Positions 34,299-42,379 of a stretch of DNA of 64,000 nucleotides are shown here, in pieces. Positions within the stretch are counted from its first letter, which is position 1, and every line of letters starts with the position of its first letter. The stretch is from Streptomyces griseus subsp. griseus (GTDB taxonomy: Bacteria > Actinomycetota > Actinomycetes > Streptomycetales > Streptomycetaceae). Below the pieces are notes generated by a model. The model did not search any database. It was not told the origin of the DNA and was given only the letters and a program-made list of their open reading frames with translations. The position numbers and the translations under genes were made by a program. Where the stretch lies: assembly GCF_003610995.1 (NCBI RefSeq), contig NZ_CP032543.1, positions 124,001 through 188,000 of the forward strand, in the 5' to 3' direction.

Positions 34299-34736
34299 AT
34301 GACCGAGAGCTGGGACGCGGCCGACCGGGCCGTACTGACACTGCCCTCCGGGCGCCTGATTCGCGGTCGGGGCCTGCGCAACCCCCTGCCCGAGGGCCCC
34401 GAGCCGGAGTTCGGCGTCTATCTGCTGGGGCGTACGCCTCCGCCCTCCGGCTGGGAGTCGCGGTGGCTGCGGTGGCCGGACTTCCGGCTGCCGGCCGACC
34501 GGCGGCAGGCCCGGGAGCTGCTGGCGGAGGTGTGGCGGCGGGCCCCCGGCGAGCGGGTGGAGGTCGCGTGCGGGGGCGGGATCGGGCGGACCGGGACGGC
34601 GCTGGCCTGCCTGGCCGTGCTGGACGGGGTGCCGGCCGGGGAAGCGGTGGCGTTCGTCCGCCGGGGGTACCACCCGCGAGCGGTGGAGACCCCGTGGCAG
34701 CGGCGCTACGTACGCGAGTTCGGCCGGGCCGGGTAG
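34299..34736 (+). CDS. Protein-tyrosine-phosphatase-like protein
   Basis: This 145-residue protein has a Cys-x5-Arg phosphatase loop, ACGGGIGRTGTAL (Cys91, Arg97), in the layout of dual-specificity phosphatases. The upstream acidic loop is less clear. ATG 34299 has no ribosome-binding site, but TAGATT at 34286-34291 sits as a -10 element seven bases upstream, suggesting a leaderless mRNA. Substrate unknown. Confidence 0.78.
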   Translation: MTESWDAADRAVLTLPSGRLIRGRGLRNPLPEGPEPEFGVYLLGRTPPPSGWESRWLRWPDFRLPADRRQARELLAEVWRRAPGERVEVACGGGIGRTGTALACLAVLDGVPAGEAVAFVRRGYHPRAVETPWQRRYVREFGRAG

Positions 34737-34757
34737 CCCTGCCCGGCCGGGCCGCCG

Positions 34758-35447
34758 TCAGGGTGTGGCGAAGGTGTCGGGCACGGGCAGGGTGTTCCAG
34801 CGGTCGGCCGGCCAGGCGACGACGACGGCGCGGCCGACGACCTCGTCGACCGGGACCATGCCCTTGTTGCGGTCGTCGGTGTGGTAGCGGGAGTCCGCCG
34901 ACGCCTGCCGGTGGTCGCCCATCACCCAGAGCCCGCCCTGCGGGACGGTGACCTTGAAGGTGCCCTTGTCGTCGTTGCTGCACGGGGTGTTGCCGGGGAA
35001 CACATAGGGCTCGTCCAGGGCCTTGCCGTTGACCTTGACCGGTCCGTCGCCCGCGCACTCCACGGTGTCGCCGCCGACGCCGATCACCCGCTTGATGAGG
35101 TCCTTCTCCTCGGCCGATGGCATCACGCCGACGAAACTCAGCACCTTCTGCACGGTGTTGGGCGGGTCGGTCGCCACGCCGTCCAGCCAGCCGTCCGGGT
35201 CGTGGAAGACGATCACCTCGCCCCGCTCCGGCTCGGATCCGAACCACGGGGTCAGCTTGTCGACGAGGACCCGGTCGCCCTTCTGGAGGGTGTTCTGCAT
35301 GGACTCCGACGGGATGGAGAAGGCCTGGACGAGGAAGGTCTTGATGAGCAGGGCCAGGACGAGGGCGATCCCGATGAGGAGCGGGAGCTCCACCCAGAAG
35401 GGCCGGTGTCTTCTCGTCCCCGCCCGCCGTGCACCCGCACGCACCAT
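34758..35447 (-). CDS. lepB: Signal peptidase I
   Basis: This 229-residue membrane-anchored protease has one N-terminal transmembrane segment (LPLLIGIALVLALLIKTFLV), then the catalytic Ser in IPSESMQNTL (Ser49) and the general-base Lys in DLIKRVIGVGGD (Lys119). Box E, GDHRQASADSRYH, is present. It cleaves signal peptides at the outer membrane face. ATG 35447 has GAGGAG eight bases upstream. Streptomyces genomes usually carry several lepB paralogs; this copy stands apart from the rplS-linked group. Confidence 0.93.
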   Translation of the reverse strand: MVRAGARRAGTRRHRPFWVELPLLIGIALVLALLIKTFLVQAFSIPSESMQNTLQKGDRVLVDKLTPWFGSEPERGEVIVFHDPDGWLDGVATDPPNTVQKVLSFVGVMPSAEEKDLIKRVIGVGGDTVECAGDGPVKVNGKALDEPYVFPGNTPCSNDDKGTFKVTVPQGGLWVMGDHRQASADSRYHTDDRNKGMVPVDEVVGRAVVVAWPADRWNTLPVPDTFATP

Positions 35448-35560
35448 GACGCCGCTCCTCGCCCCGTGTCCCGCCCACCCGTCCCGGTGGGGAACGGATC
35501 TTGTCGGGTCACTCTATGGGGCGCGGCGGACGCGGCGGGTCGCGGCTCCCGACGCGGAGG

Positions 35561-35872
35561 TCAGGTGGCGGGGGCCGGCGGTGTGGCGGGGGCGGTGCCG
35601 TCCGGCGGGACCGTGGCCCCGGCACCGGCGCGCACCGCCTCGACCACGCTCTGGTGGAAGGCGCGGCTCTCCTCCTCGGAGGCGCACGGCACGGGGCTGC
35701 CCGCGAGCGTGAACCAGTCCGACGAACCGCTGTACTGCACGGCCACCGACGCCTGGCCATCGGACCATGTCGTGTGCACCGTGAGGTCTCCGCTCAGGAT
35801 GCCGGCTTCTTCGGTGCGGACTCCGCCTGTTCCCGCGAAGACACCGCTGGTCGTCCACGATGCCCAGCTCAT
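35561..35872 (-). CDS. Hypothetical protein (103 aa)
   Basis: ATG 35872 with AAAGGCGG nine bases upstream gives 103 residues. The central part is beta-rich (GILSGDLTVHTTWSDGQASV, AVQYSGSSDWFTLAGSPVPC) and the C-terminal helix (ESRAFHQSVVEAVRAGAGA) is followed by a Pro/Ala tail. No signal peptide or catalytic motif is seen. Not recognised. Confidence 0.6.
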   Translation of the reverse strand: MSWASWTTSGVFAGTGGVRTEEAGILSGDLTVHTTWSDGQASVAVQYSGSSDWFTLAGSPVPCASEEESRAFHQSVVEAVRAGAGATVPPDGTAPATPPAPAT

Positions 35873-35984
35873 GACGTGCCGCCTTTCGGACGATGACAAG
35901 CCTCTGCGGCGGACTGCTTTCGAGTATGGCACCGCCGCCTGGAGGGTGCACGGGTTGCGGAGGTGGTTCCTCCGCAACCCTGTC

Positions 35985-36494
35985 TCACGCGCGTTCCCGT
36001 ACGCCCCGGACGAATGCGGCCTGGCCCGCGTGCTGGAGGTCCTCGGCGATGACGCTGATCAGCCGGACACCCAGGGTCACCGGGGGCGACCAGGCCTCGT
36101 CGACGATGCGGTCCAGGCCCCGGCCGTCCAGTCCGCGGACGAAGTCGAGGGTCCTCTCGTGGACGGCGTCGTAGTAGCCGAGGAGCAGGTCGGCGGAGTC
36201 GACGCGGACGGCGGCGACCTCGTCGCCGCTGTGCCCGAATCCGGTGGCCTCCTCGTCGAAGGGGAGTCCGAAGCGGTCGGCCCAGCCCTCGGTGAGCCAG
36301 ACCTGGCCGGTGCCCGCGGCGTCGGCGATGTGGTCGTCCTGGACCCGGGTGAGATGCCAGATCAGCCAGGAGATCGAGTTCGCCCCGTCGTCGATCCGGG
36401 CGTTGAGGTCGTCGGCCGGGAGTCCTTCGGCCGCCGCGTGGACCGCTTCCCTGACCCGGTCGAACGCCTCGGCCAGCGTGTTCGCACTGTTCAT
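35985..36494 (-). CDS. DinB-superfamily (mycothiol-dependent-type) protein
   Basis: This 169-residue four-helix-bundle protein matches the DinB/YfiT pattern of actinobacterial mycothiol-dependent enzymes: SISWLIWHLTRVQDDHIADA near residue 45 provides metal-binding His residues, and ISVIAEDLQHAGQAAFVRG provides the third. It may use mycothiol in conjugation or isomerisation. ATG 36494 has GAAGG eight bases upstream. Chemistry is not predictable beyond the fold. Confidence 0.85.
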   Translation of the reverse strand: MNSANTLAEAFDRVREAVHAAAEGLPADDLNARIDDGANSISWLIWHLTRVQDDHIADAAGTGQVWLTEGWADRFGLPFDEEATGFGHSGDEVAAVRVDSADLLLGYYDAVHERTLDFVRGLDGRGLDRIVDEAWSPPVTLGVRLISVIAEDLQHAGQAAFVRGVRERA

Positions 36495-36564
36495 CCCTTC
36501 ACCTTCGCCTCCTGGGCCGCGCGGACCGCGCTCCGACACACGCGCGTCGCCCGGCGCGTACGCC

Positions 36565-37560
36565 CTACCGCAGCCCGTCCAGCCACTCGGTCAGCAGCCG
36601 GTTCACCTCGTCCGGGCGCTCCTGCTGGATCCAGTGCCCGCAGCCTTCGAGGATGTGCGCGGCGGACAGGCCGGGGAGGGTGGCCGGGTAGGCGTCGATG
36701 GCGTCGGCCATCCAGGTGGTGGAGGCGTCGAGGGCGCCGCCGATGAAGAGGGAGGGCTGGGTGATGGGCGCTCCGTGCCAGGCGGCGAGGTCTTCCCAGT
36801 CGCGGTCGACATTGCGGTAGCGGTTGAGGGCGCCGGTGAATCCGGAGCGTTCGAACTCGCCGCTGTAGACGTCGAGGTCGGCCTCGGTGAGCCAGGCGGG
36901 CAGCGGTCCGGTGGGGAGCCGGTCGGCGAGCCGCGCTCCCGGGGGTACGAAGAAGAGCCTGCCGTGCTCCTCGGGGGAGAGGGTTCCGCCGGTCAGCCCG
37001 GTGTAGAAGCCGGCGAGCCAGCCCCGTACGTCCCGTTCGATCTCCGCCTCGGCCCGGCCGGGGGTCTGGAAGTAGCTGACGTAGAACTCCTCGTCCCCGC
37101 CGATCCGGGCGAAGCCGTCGGTGGGGCGGTGCTCCCCGCGCGGGGAGTAGGGGACGCTGAGCAGGCCGACGGCGGTGAAGACGTCCGGGCGGAGCAGGGC
37201 GCTGTCGGCGGCGATGGGCGAGCCCCAGTCGTGGCCGACGACCGTCGCCGTCTCCTCGCCGAGGGCGTGGACGACGGCGGTGTTGTCGGCGACGTGGGCG
37301 AGCATGCGGTACGCGTCGGTGGCGGCGGGTTTGGCGGAACGGCCGTAGCCGCGTACGTCGATGGCGGCGGCCCGGTATCCGGCGGCGGCCAGCGCGGGGA
37401 ACTGGTGGCGCCAGGAGTACCAGGACTCGGGGAAGCCGTGGACGAGGAGGACGAGGGGGCCCGCGCCCTGCTCCACCAGGTGGATGCGGCCGCCGGGGGT
37501 GTCCACCAGGCGGTGGACCGCGCCGGGCGGGGTGGCGGGGTCCGTCGGGGGCTGCGGCAT
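36565..37560 (-). CDS. Alpha/beta hydrolase, epoxide-hydrolase-like
   Basis: This 331-residue hydrolase has HGFPESWYSWRHQ (oxyanion hole), nucleophile elbow VVGHDWGSPIA with Asp rather than Ser, a lid with tyrosines (FYVSYFQTPG), and C-terminal catalytic His in EGCGHWIQQE. An Asp nucleophile fits soluble epoxide hydrolases and fluoroacetate/haloalkane-type dehalogenases; HGFPESW favours an epoxide hydrolase. ATG 37560 has AGGAGG close upstream. A hairpin (37613-37640) separates it from the next gene on this strand. Confidence 0.88.
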   Translation of the reverse strand: MPQPPTDPATPPGAVHRLVDTPGGRIHLVEQGAGPLVLLVHGFPESWYSWRHQFPALAAAGYRAAAIDVRGYGRSAKPAATDAYRMLAHVADNTAVVHALGEETATVVGHDWGSPIAADSALLRPDVFTAVGLLSVPYSPRGEHRPTDGFARIGGDEEFYVSYFQTPGRAEAEIERDVRGWLAGFYTGLTGGTLSPEEHGRLFFVPPGARLADRLPTGPLPAWLTEADLDVYSGEFERSGFTGALNRYRNVDRDWEDLAAWHGAPITQPSLFIGGALDASTTWMADAIDAYPATLPGLSAAHILEGCGHWIQQERPDEVNRLLTEWLDGLR

Positions 37561-37612
37561 GGTTCCTCCTCGGACGCCCCAGGGGTACGGGGCGGTCGTG
37601 ACGGGTGCGGTC

Positions 37613-37640
37613 GGGCGGCCGGGCCGGAGCCCGGCCGCCC
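37613..37640 (-). terminator. Hairpin upstream of the epoxide-hydrolase gene
   Basis: GGGCGGCCGGG (37613-37623) and CCCGGCCGCCC (37630-37640) are a perfect 11-bp stem with a 6-base loop. It lies downstream of the TNT/small-gene pair on the minus strand and could end that transcript. Confidence 0.55.
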
Positions 37641-37682
37641 GCTCACGATCATTCGGGGGCGTCCGCCGCCCGCACAAGGATC

Positions 37683-37699
37683 TTTGCCGTACCGGCAAA
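37683..37699 (-). terminator. Short hairpin after the putative immunity gene
   Basis: TTTGCCG (37683-37689) and CGGCAAA (37693-37699) form a perfect 7-bp palindrome around TAC, 17 bases beyond the small gene. Together with the hairpin at 37613-37640 it likely ends the pair's transcript; alternatively it is an operator. Confidence 0.45.
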
Positions 37700-37715
37700 A
37701 GGGGGCCGGGGACGG

Positions 37716-37949
37716 TCAGACGAGGAGCCGCAGCAGGTGTGCGCAGGCGGTGGACTCGTCCGGGTGGCGGGCGAGGACGTCGTCCTGACCGCGTTCGTAG
37801 GCGCCGGTCTCCCATCCGCCGTCCGCCGCCCGTCGCAGGAAGAGGAAGTCGGGCGGGGTGGGGGCCGGCTCGTGGACGCCTTCGATCCGGTAGTAACCGC
37901 CGGGGATGCCGGCCGCCACGAGCGCGGCGTTCAACGTCTCGCGGTCCAC
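37716..37949 (-). CDS. Small protein coupled to the TNT-domain gene; possible immunity protein
   Basis: GTG 37949 starts six bases after the stop of the TNT-domain gene and encodes 77 residues without a signal peptide: DRETLNAALVAAGIPGGYYR, DFLFLRRAADGGWETGAYER, STACAHLLRLLV. The protein is mildly acidic and probably cytoplasmic. The position directly behind a predicted NAD-degrading secreted protein suggests a cognate immunity or inhibitor role, as for CpnT/IFT in mycobacteria. That is inference from context; the protein is much shorter than IFT and I do not recognise its family. Confidence 0.65.
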   Translation of the reverse strand: MDRETLNAALVAAGIPGGYYRIEGVHEPAPTPPDFLFLRRAADGGWETGAYERGQDDVLARHPDESTACAHLLRLLV

Positions 37950-37955
37950 GGGGGG

Positions 37956-38612
37956 TTACGCGGCCACGGAGGTGAGGTAGCCGTGGTCCAGCAGCCACTT
38001 CACGTTCAGCCGCTCGCCCTCGCCGGGGTTGAGGAAGACCGGGTCGAGTTTGATCTGCCGGCCGCCGCCGGGCTGCTCGAACCACGGGGCGATGCTGCCC
38101 TGCCAGACCCAGAAGGGCTTCGCCACCTTGTAGACGCGGTAGTCGCAGGGGGTCGCCGCTTCCCGGGTGCTGAGGTTCTGCGGGGGCAGGGCGCGCTCGG
38201 CGTAGGCGTCACCGGCCGGGGCGAGGTAGCCGCCGTACTCCGAGCCGAAGCGGTCCAGGCGCTGGCCGGGGCGGAGCTTGGACGGCTCCTTGTCGATCTC
38301 GCCGTTGACCTCGCCGAAGCCGTCGTTGGGCGGGTACTTCCAGCTTCCGGTGTCCGCGGGCCCCTCCCAGTACTTCTTGAGGAAGGCCTGCGGGGAGAGG
38401 CCGCCGGTGCGCTGGTAGCCCTTGAGGAGCGGGCCGACCGGGGCGAGGCGGTTGTTCGGCAGCCACTTGGGGCCGAGCCGGGCGTCACCGCGGTATTCGC
38501 CGGTGCAGGGTTCGTGCCGTTCGGCGGCGGCCGGGGCGGCTGTGGCGGTGGGGGTGGTGATCAGTCCGGCGGTGATGCCGAGCGCGGCAAGTACGGTACG
38601 CATGCGGTTCAT
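37956..38612 (-). CDS. Secreted TNT-domain protein (NAD glycohydrolase-like toxin fold)
   Basis: This is a 218-residue protein. The signal peptide is LAALGITAGLITTPTATAAP. A TNT (tuberculosis necrotizing toxin) domain follows, with the successive conserved blocks WKYPPNDGFGEVNGE, LRPGQRLDRFGSEYGGYLAP, YAERALPPQNL, YRVYKV and PFWVWQGSIAPWFEQPGGGR. The Arg in RLDRFG and the Gln after PGGG match positions important in the fold. The family cleaves NAD+. ATG 38612 has AGGGG nine bases upstream. Whether this copy is an antagonistic toxin or an extracellular NADase is not decided by sequence. It is followed immediately by a small gene. Confidence 0.85.
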   Translation of the reverse strand: MNRMRTVLAALGITAGLITTPTATAAPAAAERHEPCTGEYRGDARLGPKWLPNNRLAPVGPLLKGYQRTGGLSPQAFLKKYWEGPADTGSWKYPPNDGFGEVNGEIDKEPSKLRPGQRLDRFGSEYGGYLAPAGDAYAERALPPQNLSTREAATPCDYRVYKVAKPFWVWQGSIAPWFEQPGGGRQIKLDPVFLNPGEGERLNVKWLLDHGYLTSVAA

Positions 38613-38747
38613 TCAGGGGTCCCCTCGAGCACTGATGACCAATCGGACAGCTGACGAAGGGTAACCGTTCGACTACCTGGAGCATCCACGCCATGCCGCT
38701 TTCCGGCCAGGACGGACCATGCTCCATCGACGCAGGGGAACAGCACC

Positions 38748-38786
38748 GCGCCCCGGCCGGGTGGAGCTGGGGCCCGGCCGGGGCGC
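38748..38786 (-). terminator. Hairpin terminator after AA10 gene
   Basis: A perfect 14-bp GC stem (38748-38761 with 38773-38786) begins 24 bases beyond the stop of the monooxygenase gene. Confidence 0.7.
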
Positions 38787-38809
38787 GATGGATGGAACAG
38801 GGCCTGCCG

Positions 38810-39325
38810 CTAGCTGACGTTGACGTCGATGCAGGCGTAGAAGGCGTTGACGGTGTCCGCGATGTTCCAGACCGCCAGGACCTTCTGCTGACCGGTCTTG
38901 TTGCCGAAGTCGACCTGGTGGGTGACGGTCGCGCCGGGCTGCGCGCCGCCGTCGTCGAACTCGGCGATCTTCTCGCCGCCGACGAAGTACTGCCAGGTGC
39001 TGGTGGAGTGGCGGGCGGTGATCTTCCACTCGAACTCCTGCGAGCGGTTCACCGGGGTGACCGCCCAGCCCTTGGAGTCGTCGTCGAGCTCGGCGAACCC
39101 GCTGTTCCCGCCGCTGCAGCTGGTGAGCCCCTTGGGGCCTTCGACGCTCTGCGGTTCGTAGCTGATCGATCCGCAGCTGACCGTGCCGGCGGCGCACTGG
39201 GCCTGCCTGCTGGGCGGGTTGGAGATGTAGCCGTGGGCGTTGGCGGAGCTCGCCGGGAGGCTCAGGGCGAGGACCGGGGCGAGAACGGCACCGATGGCGA
39301 GGGCGGTCTTCCTCTTCGTGTGCAT
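38810..39325 (-). CDS. AA10 lytic polysaccharide monooxygenase (chitin-active type)
   Basis: This 171-residue protein has a signal peptide ending ANA. The mature protein starts with His31 (HGYISNPPSRQAQC), the copper-binding N-terminal histidine. The second brace histidine is in KITARHSTSTWQYFVGG. The C-terminal NAFYACIDVNVS is typical. The single-domain AA10 enzyme oxidatively cleaves crystalline chitin outside the cell. ATG 39325 has AAGGAG five bases upstream. A DasR-like site ~160 bases upstream fits control by N-acetylglucosamine. Confidence 0.95.
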   Translation of the reverse strand: MHTKRKTALAIGAVLAPVLALSLPASSANAHGYISNPPSRQAQCAAGTVSCGSISYEPQSVEGPKGLTSCSGGNSGFAELDDDSKGWAVTPVNRSQEFEWKITARHSTSTWQYFVGGEKIAEFDDGGAQPGATVTHQVDFGNKTGQQKVLAVWNIADTVNAFYACIDVNVS

Positions 39326-39482
39326 GCTTCTCCTTCACCTGAGACCGCACCGCGCGGTGGCGGGCCGTGGGGGGCCCGGAGTCGGCGGCGAGGCCTCGCT
39401 AGTGTGGGGCCTACGAGGCGCGAAGGGCTGCAAGTCCCTTGCCGGACAGGCCTGATGACCGGTGCCGGAAAGGCCTTGCACT

Positions 39483-39494
39483 TGGCCTAGACCA
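39483..39494. promoter_or_regulatory. DasR-responsive element (dre)-like site
   Basis: TGGCCTAGACCA matches the palindromic dre core TGGTCTAGACCA at 11 of 12 positions. It lies about 160 bases upstream of the chitin monooxygenase start, on a stretch with no other gene. Confidence 0.6.
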
Positions 39495-39600
39495 TACTCA
39501 CCGTCGCGTACGCGTCAAGGGAGCGGCGCGCGTGGCGGGTGGGGCGGCGGCCGGGCGCGGGCCGCGACGGACGGTCACCGCGCCCGGTCGCCGGGCGCCA

Positions 39601-40314
39601 TCAGCCCTGGTCATCGCCGTAGCGGACGGTGACGCGCTCGAAGCCGAGGGAGCCCAGCAGACCCTTCAGCATGTCCGCGGTGTTCTTCTCGGCGCGGGCG
39701 GTCAGCCCGCTCTCCTTCGCCGCGTCACCGATGTGCCGGACGGCCAGCTGGTTGACCGCCTGTTCGCTGCTCGGATTGTCGGAGAAGAGGTCGCCGAGCC
39801 GGTCCAGGAGTCCGCGCTGCTTGGAGACGGCGTAGGAGCGGTCCGGGTCCAGGGCCGGCTTGCCCAGCACCGCGTGCGGCAGCCGGATCTCGGCGGTGGT
39901 CCGCTCCTCGTTGATGACGACTCCGTCCTCGGTGACCTTCCCGAGGTCGACGGAGGCGCCGACCGTACCCGCGCCGACGAAGAGCGTGCGGGTGCCGCGT
40001 ACCACGTCCGGCAGGAACTTGGCGTCCTTCTCCAGGTCGACGACGACCTGGAAGTTGCCCGAGGCCGCCTCGTACGCGCTCATGTCCTGGATCGACTTGA
40101 GCACGGCGGGGCCGGACCGGTCGCGGGTCTCCTCCCCGAAGAGGCTGCCGATCCCGGGCAGCACGATGAACTTGCCGGCGGCGAAGATCAGGGCCAGAAC
40201 GACCGCGCAGATGGCGACGGCCTTCAGCAGCCCACGCCCGGGACGGGGCGTGGGCTTCTTCCCGCTCGGCGGGGCGGTATCCGTGGTTGCGTCGCTGGAC
40301 GTCATGGACTGCAT
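39601..40314 (-). CDS. DUF4230 membrane-anchored protein
   Basis: This 237-residue protein has a Pro/Lys-rich cytoplasmic N-terminus, one transmembrane segment (LLKAVAICAVVLALIFAAGKF), then the DUF4230 domain (GPAVLKSIQDMSAYEAASGN, FQVVVDLEKDAKFLPDVVRG, FVGAGTVGASVDLG). Function is not established. No clear ribosome-binding site was seen; ATG 40314 and ATG 40305 are both possible starts. Confidence 0.82.
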   Translation of the reverse strand: MQSMTSSDATTDTAPPSGKKPTPRPGRGLLKAVAICAVVLALIFAAGKFIVLPGIGSLFGEETRDRSGPAVLKSIQDMSAYEAASGNFQVVVDLEKDAKFLPDVVRGTRTLFVGAGTVGASVDLGKVTEDGVVINEERTTAEIRLPHAVLGKPALDPDRSYAVSKQRGLLDRLGDLFSDNPSSEQAVNQLAVRHIGDAAKESGLTARAEKNTADMLKGLLGSLGFERVTVRYGDDQG

Positions 40315-40402
40315 GTGACCCGCAGGCGCGATTTCAACCCATCTCCCCTGCGAAATAAGCCAGTTCGACCAGTGCGGGTAGACGGATGCGGGCGGCGGGC
40401 CC

Positions 40403-41191
40403 TCAGGGGCGGCCGGACAGCTCCGTGGTGTCGTCGGAGGTCGTGGTGGTGGTCACCGAAGTGGTGACGTTGCCGATGAGGCCGAGCACCAGGAAGAGCA
40501 CCACGAGCCACTTCCCGGCGCTGCTCATGACCAGCGGCCGGGTGGCGGAGCGGGAGTGCCCCTGCTCCACGACGAGGTCGTCGTCCCCGAAGAGGCCCTT
40601 GGGGTAGGCCGGGGTGAGCATCATGGCGTACGCCGAGAACCGCATCCGGTAGCGCAGGGTGGCCGCGGTCGCCTCGAACAGGGGGCGCGGCATCCGGCCC
40701 AGGACGAGGGTGATGACCCACCACACGAAGCACAGGGCCCACCAGCCGTAGATCGCGAGGCTCTGCACGATCGCCGCCGGGATCATCAGGAAGATCCTGA
40801 ACAGCACCGCCAGGCGGTTGAGAGCCGTGGGCCGTACGTCGATCTGGACCGGGTAGTCCGGCGGCGGGTTCAGCGCGAAGGGCGGATAGCGGTCGATCAG
40901 CAGCATCTGGCTCGCCGAGACGCGCATGTCGTACCCGAGGAACTGAGCCAGGAACCGGAAGACCGGATCGGGCAGCCGCCCCAGCACCAGGGCGGCGAAC
41001 CAGCCCACGATCACGGTGAAGAAGGCCGCGATGTGCAGGAAGAACAGCACGATGAAATGCGGGATCAGGAGCAGCAGTCGGAAGAAGACCGTCAGCCGGC
41101 GCTGCCGGCCGGGTTCGACGATGTCGAGAACGGGCCTGAACTCGTCGGCGTCGGTCTCCTTGCGGCCCGGGCTCCACCGGCCGTCGGCCAT
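40403..41191 (-). CDS. DUF4389 membrane protein (two repeats)
   Basis: This 262-residue membrane protein is built of two similar halves. The first has RLTVFFRLLLLIPHFIVLFF and VVGWF-like VIVGWFAALVLGRLPDPVFR. The second has NRLAVLFRIFLMIPAAIVQS and WWVITLVLGRMPRPLFEATA. A last helix (GKWLVVLFLVLGLIGNVTTS) precedes a Thr-rich tail. This is the DUF4389 layout; function unknown. ATG 41191 has GGAGGAG six bases upstream. Confidence 0.85.
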   Translation of the reverse strand: MADGRWSPGRKETDADEFRPVLDIVEPGRQRRLTVFFRLLLLIPHFIVLFFLHIAAFFTVIVGWFAALVLGRLPDPVFRFLAQFLGYDMRVSASQMLLIDRYPPFALNPPPDYPVQIDVRPTALNRLAVLFRIFLMIPAAIVQSLAIYGWWALCFVWWVITLVLGRMPRPLFEATAATLRYRMRFSAYAMMLTPAYPKGLFGDDDLVVEQGHSRSATRPLVMSSAGKWLVVLFLVLGLIGNVTTSVTTTTTSDDTTELSGRP

Positions 41192-41493
41192 GTCGCTCCT
41201 CCTCGGCAGGGGGTCCGTACGGCGGCAGCGCGCAGGACATGCCCCCCACGCTGCGGCCGCACGGCACGGGCCGCAAACGGCCGCGGCCCGAACGGGTGGA
41301 GGAGCGTGCCGGTGGGGGCGGCCGGGCCCGAGGGCGTCATGCACCGCTGGGACGAGCGGCCTCACGCCGCCGGGCAGTCGCGGCGTGCCCTCCCGGACGG
41401 GCTGGGGCAGCACTGGCCCGCCGGGCGGGTCCGGCCCGTCGGGCGGCGCTGTGCCGTCCGCGCGGCGGGAGGGGAAAAGGGCGCCCCCTGGGG

Positions 41494-42282
41494 TCAGCGC
41501 CTGCGGAGGCGGTTCAGGAGGGTGCGGCCGGAGCCGGGCTGCGTGCCGCCCACGGTGGGGCGACCGCTCGAACCCTTGGGCTTCGTCAGGCGCGTGCCAC
41601 CGGTCCGCGCCGCTGCCTTGGACGGCTCCTTCGCCTTGGCCGTGCCCCGGGCACTCGTCCCGGTCCTCGTCGTCCCTGCCTTACTCCCGGCCTTCGTGCT
41701 GGCCTTCGTCCCGGTCTTCGTGCCGGTCCGGGACGGCTTCAGCCTCCCCGCCGCCTCAGGCTCCGCCGCGGGCTCGACCGCCTCGGCCTTCGGGTCGTGG
41801 GCGCGCTTGTGATAGCTGTGGCTGATCCGGCGGCCCAGCACGAGGTAACCGAGCAGGGCGCCCGCCGTGTTGAGGATGACGTCGTCGATGTCGAAAGCAC
41901 GGCCGGTGACCAGGGCGCCCTGGACCAGCTCCACGATGATCATGACGGCGGCGGTCAGCACCGTCATGCTGATCATCCGCAGGCGGCGCGGCACGAGGAA
42001 CGGGAGCAGCAGCCCGAAGGGCACGCCGAGCAGCAGGTTTCCGCCCGCCTGCTTGCACGCGGCGAGGAAGGTGTAGTCCTCGGCGTACTGGCGCAGCGAC
42101 CGGCCCGGCTGGAGATTCGAGGTGATCAGGTCCTCGGAGGCCGGGGAGGGGGTGAGGGTCACCTTGGCCAGGAGGACGGAGAACACCACCAGCCCCAACA
42201 GCACCACGGTCAGGACGGTCATCCTCAGCAGCACGCGCGCCCATGCCCCCTGTCGCGCAGGGGGGTTCGTCTCTGCAGTCAT
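41494..42282 (-). CDS. VanZ-family membrane protein with Lys/Thr-rich tail
   Basis: This 262-residue protein has VanZ-like topology: four membrane helices (MTVLTVVLLGLVVFSVLLAK; GGNLLLGVPFGLLLPFLV; ISMTVLTAAVMIIVELVQGA; DDVILNTAGALLGYLVLG) with the motif NLLLGVPFG...FDIDDVILNTAG. Residues ~180-262 are a basic, repetitive GTKTGTKASTKAGSKAG-like tail. VanZ confers low-level teicoplanin resistance in enterococci, but most homologs have unknown roles. Confidence 0.85.
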   Translation of the reverse strand: MTAETNPPARQGAWARVLLRMTVLTVVLLGLVVFSVLLAKVTLTPSPASEDLITSNLQPGRSLRQYAEDYTFLAACKQAGGNLLLGVPFGLLLPFLVPRRLRMISMTVLTAAVMIIVELVQGALVTGRAFDIDDVILNTAGALLGYLVLGRRISHSYHKRAHDPKAEAVEPAAEPEAAGRLKPSRTGTKTGTKASTKAGSKAGTTRTGTSARGTAKAKEPSKAAARTGGTRLTKPKGSSGRPTVGGTQPGSGRTLLNRLRRR

Positions 42283-42379
42283 GGCGGACAGTTGCCCGCG
42301 CCGGGGCGGAAAACACCCGGGTGGACGTCCGAGCCTGAAAATCGCCCGGCCGTCCGGTGCCGCCTGCGACGATGGGCCC

